This document shows, piece after piece, positions 60,026-64,000 of a DNA stretch of 64,000 bases. Made by a program: the position numbers and the translations under genes. The stretch is from Nitrospinaceae bacterium (GTDB lineage Bacteria > Nitrospinota > Nitrospinia > Nitrospinales > Nitrospinaceae). Within the stretch, counting starts at the first letter, position 1; every line of letters begins with the position of its first letter. The notes beneath the pieces were generated by a model that ran no database searches, was not told the origin of the DNA, and saw nothing but the letters and a program-made list of their open reading frames with translations. The DNA lies in NCBI GenBank assembly GCA_029261535.1, contig JAJDBF010000029.1, positions 1 through 64,000 on the forward strand. The letters run 5' to 3'.

Positions 60026-63000
60026 TTAAGTCGGGGTCAATATTTTATCCAATGCTTTCAGAAACAGGGGGATGTCAATGGGTTTGGTGATGTAGGAATG
60101 AAAACCTATCTCCAAAGCTTTTTTAATGTCAGAACCCATGGCATCAGCAGTCAAGGCGATAACGGGAATGTCGCGGGTTGAATCAATCGCTTGCAGTTTT
60201 TTGAAGGCCGTCAGGCCATCCATTTCCGGCAGATGGATATCCATTAAAATCATATCAGGGATGCGGGTCTCGGCTATTTTTATTCCATCCAGAGCATTGG
60301 GTGTCGCTAACAATTCTATATCAGACCTGCCGCTCAGGATTTGTTTCACCAGATCCACGTTTGCGGGAATGTCTTCAATATAAAGAACGGTTTTCCTATT
60401 CCCGGTTAAGGTCGAAGAGTCGGGAGGCGAAGACATTTCAGTCTCCAGTTGTGCAGGTGTTTTATCTGAAACAGGGAATTCAACATAGAATAGACTGCCT
60501 TCATCCTCAACACTTTCAAAACCTATAGTTCCATTCATCAATTCGATAAGCTGTTTTGATATGGCCAATCCAATACCGGTTCCTTCAATTTGTTCGGATT
60601 CTATACCCAGGCGGTTGAAAGGTTGAAACAACAAGGGCTGTTTATCAATAGAAATACCAAGCCCGGTATCCCGGATGCCTAACCGCATTGTGCCGGTCTT
60701 TTGCGTTTCATAAGAAATCACCACAGAGCCATTCGGTTTATTGTATTTGATGGCATTCGATACCAGATTCAAAACAACCTGTTTGAACCGCAGGAGGTCG
60801 ACCTCCACAAAACAACTGCCTTCCGGAATCTCCTGATACTCAAGAGTCACGTCCTTTTCACCCGCCAAGGGTTTGGAAATAGATATCACGTTATCCACAA
60901 TAGGAATCATATCTACAAGCTCAAGGGACATTTGCATATTCCCGGATTCAATCCTGGAAAGATCGAGCACTTCATTGATGAGATTTAGAAGATGGTTTCC
61001 TGCCGAGGAGACGCTCTCCATATTTTTTTTCTGGTAACCGACCAGAGGGTTTTTCTGGTCCATTTGCAGAAGCTGAGTGAATCCTAGAATAGCGTTCATG
61101 GGGGTGCGCAACTCGTGGCTCATTCTTGCTAAAAAATCGGATTTGGCGAGGTTGGCTTTTTCGGCTTCTTCTTTTTTTTCAACCAGTGCGATTTCATTCT
61201 TCCATCGCTCTATCACCCGCCCCATTTGAATCCCGATCATTTCAACAAGTTCCAATATTCTTGAATTTGGATGTTCCGGTTTATCAGAAAAAAATTCCAT
61301 GACCCCCACAACGCTGGACTTTACCAAAATTGGGAACCCAAATGCGCCGCGAATGATTTCATCCTTTCTGATGAGTTTTGCTCTTGGAAAATTGGAATCA
61401 TTTAAAACATCTTCTATCCATGCGGGCTTTCTATTTTCCAAAACTCTTCCTGGCAGTCCAATACCTTTTTTAAAACTTGTGTTTTCTGTGACAATTTTAA
61501 ACTGCAGGTACTTGTCGGAGTCGTCCAAATGCCAGACGGCTGTGGGTTCTAATATATTTCCGTCATCAGAAACCAGAAATAAATGCCCAACCGGCCACTT
61601 TGCCATTTTACAAATAGAACGGAGGCAGGCTTGCATGGCTTCCTCGAATGAATAAGACTCGTTGGCGATGGCAATGGTTGAAGACAATAACTTATGATAT
61701 TCGGAAACCTCCTTATTTTTAGTTTCCACTGAAACCACTTTTGCCATGACATTATTATATTGTTGGGCTATCTGCCCCACTTCAGTGTGTGGTTCAATAT
61801 AAACAGGGCTCGAAAAGTCCTCATTTTTTTTCTGGACGTCCATTTCTACCAGAAGGTCGAGAAGAGCCGAACTGGCTCCATGCTCGGAAACATTTAATCC
61901 TTGAACTTCATCTTCCTTGGAAACCCGGAGGGGAAACATGCGATTCACACACCATATCACTGCAAATCCAAAAAAGAATGCCCAGACCATACACATAACC
62001 ACACCCTGGGCCTGCACCATAAACTGTTCCCAGCTGCTAAATCCTGTACCAAACTTGTCTGGATCTCCAAATAGTGCAACGGCTAATGTTCCCCAGATGC
62101 CGGAACAACCATGAACCGGAAAAGCTCCAATAACATCATCCACTTCAAACTTTTCTAATAACTGGCTCGCTCCAAAATAGACCGTGGCACCCAGGGAGCC
62201 TATAACCATCGTAGCCCAGGCATCCATGATGTGACAGGAAGCGGTAATGGAAACCAGCCCTGCTAACGCCCCATTGATTATTACTTCCACTTTGGGCTGG
62301 CCTTGTATTTTCCAGGAAAGGCACAGTGCGGTTAAAGAACCAAAGGACCCGGCTAAAATTGTGTTTAAAATAATGGTAGTGGTCTGATCAGTCAAGCCAT
62401 ACGCACTGCCTCCATTAAAACCAAACCATCCAAACCATAAAAGAAATGCCCCTAAAGAGGCCATCGGATAATTATGTCCTTGAATGGTTTCCCCTTTTGC
62501 GAAGCGACCTATACGCGGACCAATTATGAGGACGGAAGCCAATGCCACCCAACCGCCTGTCGAGTGGACGACGGTAGATCCTGCAAAATCGATAAACCCC
62601 TTCTGCGCCAACCAACCGGTCGGGTTATCCGTTCCGACTCCTGCCCAGACCCAGTGACCGATTACCGGGTAGATAAATCCTGCTATGATTATCGCCACCA
62701 AAATGTATCCTGAAAATCGCATCCGCTCTGCCACAGCCCCGGAAACAATGGTTGTAGCCGTACCACAAAATATCAGTTGAAAAATAAAAAATGGGACCAG
62801 CTCATTATTATCAATTTCGCTGAATAGAAAATATGAAGTCCCGAACCATCCATCAAAGCTGGCCCCAAACATAATGCCAAAGCCAAATAACCAAAAGAGC
62901 ACGGAGGAAATTGAAAAATCGACAAAATTCTTTATGGCCACATGGATACTATTTTTTGCGCGAACTAATCCGCTTTCCAAACAGGTAAACCCACCCTGCA

Positions 63001-63067
63001 TGAGCAATACCATTCCTGAACAAATCAATACCCAAATAATATCCTGGGGACTGCTGATAATAGGCAT
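60026..63067 (-). CDS. Ammonium transporter-hybrid histidine kinase fusion (Amt-HK)
   Basis: This 1013-residue protein joins an Amt/MEP/Rh channel to signalling domains. Residues about 1-380 form the eleven-helix ammonium channel, with the twin histidines H168 (VVHSTGG) and H319 (PVHGCSG), D160, and 'GGFTCLESGL' near the start. Residues about 395-450 are a HAMP-like linker and coiled coil. A GAF domain spans about 455-625. The kinase has phosphoacceptor H651 (MSHELRTPMN) and an ATPase domain with N771, D800-G804 and the GTGIGL lid. A REC domain (D899, D943, T973, K995) ends the protein. It probably senses extracellular ammonium and phosphorelays through H651 to D943. No response-regulator gene is adjacent. 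The start lacks a clear ribosome-binding site. Confidence 0.93.
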   Translation of the reverse strand: MPIISSPQDIIWVLICSGMVLLMQGGFTCLESGLVRAKNSIHVAIKNFVDFSISSVLFWLFGFGIMFGASFDGWFGTSYFLFSEIDNNELVPFFIFQLIFCGTATTIVSGAVAERMRFSGYILVAIIIAGFIYPVIGHWVWAGVGTDNPTGWLAQKGFIDFAGSTVVHSTGGWVALASVLIIGPRIGRFAKGETIQGHNYPMASLGAFLLWFGWFGFNGGSAYGLTDQTTTIILNTILAGSFGSLTALCLSWKIQGQPKVEVIINGALAGLVSITASCHIMDAWATMVIGSLGATVYFGASQLLEKFEVDDVIGAFPVHGCSGIWGTLAVALFGDPDKFGTGFSSWEQFMVQAQGVVMCMVWAFFFGFAVIWCVNRMFPLRVSKEDEVQGLNVSEHGASSALLDLLVEMDVQKKNEDFSSPVYIEPHTEVGQIAQQYNNVMAKVVSVETKNKEVSEYHKLLSSTIAIANESYSFEEAMQACLRSICKMAKWPVGHLFLVSDDGNILEPTAVWHLDDSDKYLQFKIVTENTSFKKGIGLPGRVLENRKPAWIEDVLNDSNFPRAKLIRKDEIIRGAFGFPILVKSSVVGVMEFFSDKPEHPNSRILELVEMIGIQMGRVIERWKNEIALVEKKEEAEKANLAKSDFLARMSHELRTPMNAILGFTQLLQMDQKNPLVGYQKKNMESVSSAGNHLLNLINEVLDLSRIESGNMQMSLELVDMIPIVDNVISISKPLAGEKDVTLEYQEIPEGSCFVEVDLLRFKQVVLNLVSNAIKYNKPNGSVVISYETQKTGTMRLGIRDTGLGISIDKQPLLFQPFNRLGIESEQIEGTGIGLAISKQLIELMNGTIGFESVEDEGSLFYVEFPVSDKTPAQLETEMSSPPDSSTLTGNRKTVLYIEDIPANVDLVKQILSGRSDIELLATPNALDGIKIAETRIPDMILMDIHLPEMDGLTAFKKLQAIDSTRDIPVIALTADAMGSDIKKALEIGFHSYITKPIDIPLFLKALDKILTPT

Positions 63068-63777
63068 AATGTTTTTTATAAAAGGTAATTGCAGTTAAAT
63101 GGGTTCTCTTTTGCCCAAAGCCAATATTTTCTCCAAGTCAATCCCTGACTTTGCAGGAGTCACAGCTAATATAGAAAGGCTAAGTGGGCCAGGGTAATAT
63201 TGCAAGAGTCTGCCTACTATAAAGATGAGATACTTGCGAAAACTTGGCAGTAGCTCCCTTTCCAAAAAAATAAACCATTCTTGACAGGGCTCTAAATGAC
63301 GAAAGCTTTGCTTTTGATTTTAGAGTTATGCAAAGCTCTCCTAAATGACCGGGGAATTCAGGAGAAAGTAAAAAGCGCACCCTTTCCTTCCCAGTATATT
63401 CTTTTCCCAATGTAATGCCGTATGCAGGAATTATGTCTAGCCGAAAAGGGCCTCTATATTTAGAATTAATGAGACGCGGCGAATATTCGCCTGTATATCC
63501 TTTTAAGCTGATGAAAGTAATGGAGTTTTCATTTGTTCTCTGAGGGTGTGGGGCGAATGTGTATCTTGCTTTCGTATCCCCAAACGGGGTATTTTTCTGT
63601 GAGCCCCCCAAAACACCTGTTTGTCTCCCGGAATTTCCTGAAAACCTGTTTAAAAACAGGCTACAATCCCCATCGCGACTAATTGGGAATTAGTTTGACA
63701 ATTCTGGTGGGCTTGAGCTATAGTAAGCGGTCACTCCACAAGTAGGGTATAACCCTTTAAATAAAAAGGATTAAAGG
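63068..63777. other. Spacer between divergent amt-HK and the edge gene
   Basis: It contains the promoter listed at 63695-63724 and a small palindrome (CCTGTTT/AAACAGG at 63645-63660). A 143-codon minus-strand frame at 63180-63611 starts with TTG and reads as weakly protein-like, but nothing supports it as a gene. Confidence 0.5.
63695..63724 (+). promoter_or_regulatory. Sigma70-type promoter for the edge gene
   Basis: TTGACA at 63695-63700 and TATAGT at 63719-63724, with an 18-base spacer, lie 53 bases before the ATG at 63778. The -35 is perfect and the -10 matches at five of six positions. Confidence 0.6.
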
Positions 63778-64000
63778 ATGGAAGAGCAGTATCAGGTAAT
63801 GCCTGGTCCGGAAGCATTTCTACCCCCGTCGGCGGCTAGTATGGGGATCGTATTGCCGGACCCTGGTCAAGCGCATATTGAGGGCCGCCTTGTAGATGAA
63901 GAAGAAGCTTACGAATACGCCGCGCGCAAGTTGCTGGCGGCTAAAGTACCGACGCTTTTTCCAGGGCCGCTGGTTCTGTGGCGTTGGAATGATAAGGCGG
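63778..64000 (+). CDS. Partial CODH-epsilon-like / OFOR small subunit N-terminus
   Basis: Only the first 74 residues are inside the window. The start follows AAGGA by about seven bases and its own promoter. The segment 'YAARKLLAAKVPTLFPGPLVLWRW' resembles the opening of CO-dehydrogenase/acetyl-CoA synthase epsilon-type domains. I recall these as an extra subunit of five-subunit pyruvate or 2-oxoglutarate:ferredoxin oxidoreductases of reductive-TCA bacteria. That assignment is from memory of family patterns and not certain. If right, alpha, beta, gamma and delta subunit genes should lie just to the right of the window. Confidence 0.4.
   Translation, partial: MEEQYQVMPGPEAFLPPSAASMGIVLPDPGQAHIEGRLVDEEEAYEYAARKLLAAKVPTLFPGPLVLWRWNDKA

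Noticed and set aside
63111..63141. A minus-strand promoter for the Amt-HK gene based on TTGACT
   Set aside because: The position 17 bases downstream reads TTGGGC, which is not a -10 element, and no sigma54 signature fits either.
63180..63611. A 143-codon minus-strand frame between the Amt-HK gene and the edge gene
   Set aside because: It begins at a TTG without a convincing ribosome-binding site, matches no family I know and has irregular amino-acid composition. It is mentioned only as a weak possibility in the spacer entry.

Overview
The window looks like chromosomal DNA of a Gram-negative-type bacterium. It encodes outer-membrane-type lipoproteins, MltA, NagZ and an MsbA-like exporter. 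My best guess is a deep lineage such as Nitrospinota (Nitrospina-like nitrite oxidisers). The guess rests on the overall gene style and on the partial gene at the right edge, whose N-terminus resembles the small CODH-epsilon-like subunit of five-subunit 2-oxoacid:ferredoxin oxidoreductases. It is an inference without a phylogenetic test. Bases 1-226 hold no gene I can recognise.

Bases 1-16500 are a loose collection of housekeeping and envelope genes on both strands. They include a PNPOx-like flavoprotein, malate dehydrogenase, a PH-like membrane protein, a lipase, a VanZ protein, an ABC exporter, a GH57 glucanotransferase, an XRE regulator, a GT39-like glycosyltransferase, NagZ, a ketosynthase with a KS-alpha-like active site, and a DUF1318 lipoprotein. 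The spacers carry several families of short dispersed repeats. Bases 16673-21811 hold a transposase remnant and then a flagellar-type cluster: a conserved helical protein, a disordered Q/E/N-rich protein, a FliD-like protein with inserted calcium-binding loops, FlgN, and a small FlgM-like protein. After it come a 200-bp MITE-like element and more repeats.

Bases 22630-55013 form one uninterrupted translation/transcription superlocus, all on the plus strand. It begins with a near-consensus promoter followed by tRNA-Tyr, tRNA-Gly, tRNA-Thr, rpmG, tRNA-Trp, secE, nusG, rplKAJL and rpoBC. It continues through the str genes (rpsL, rpsG, fusA, tuf), the S10 genes (rpsJ to rpsQ), the spc genes (rplN to infA and rpmJ) and the alpha genes (rpsM, rpsK, rpsD, rpoA, rplQ), and ends at a strong intrinsic terminator. 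Its departures from the common order are the absence of rpmD (L30), the absence of map between adk and infA, and a single tuf located after fusA. Several genes use GTG or TTG starts.

Bases 55041-64000 return to mixed accessory and housekeeping genes: a small hypothetical protein, a YkgJ-type cysteine-cluster protein, a DUF6498-like membrane protein, MltA, RNase HI, and a ferritin-like diiron protein. Next comes a large ammonium-transporter/hybrid-histidine-kinase fusion (Amt-GAF-HisKA-HATPase-REC), the most striking single gene in the window. The edge cuts an oxidoreductase-associated gene that has its own good promoter.
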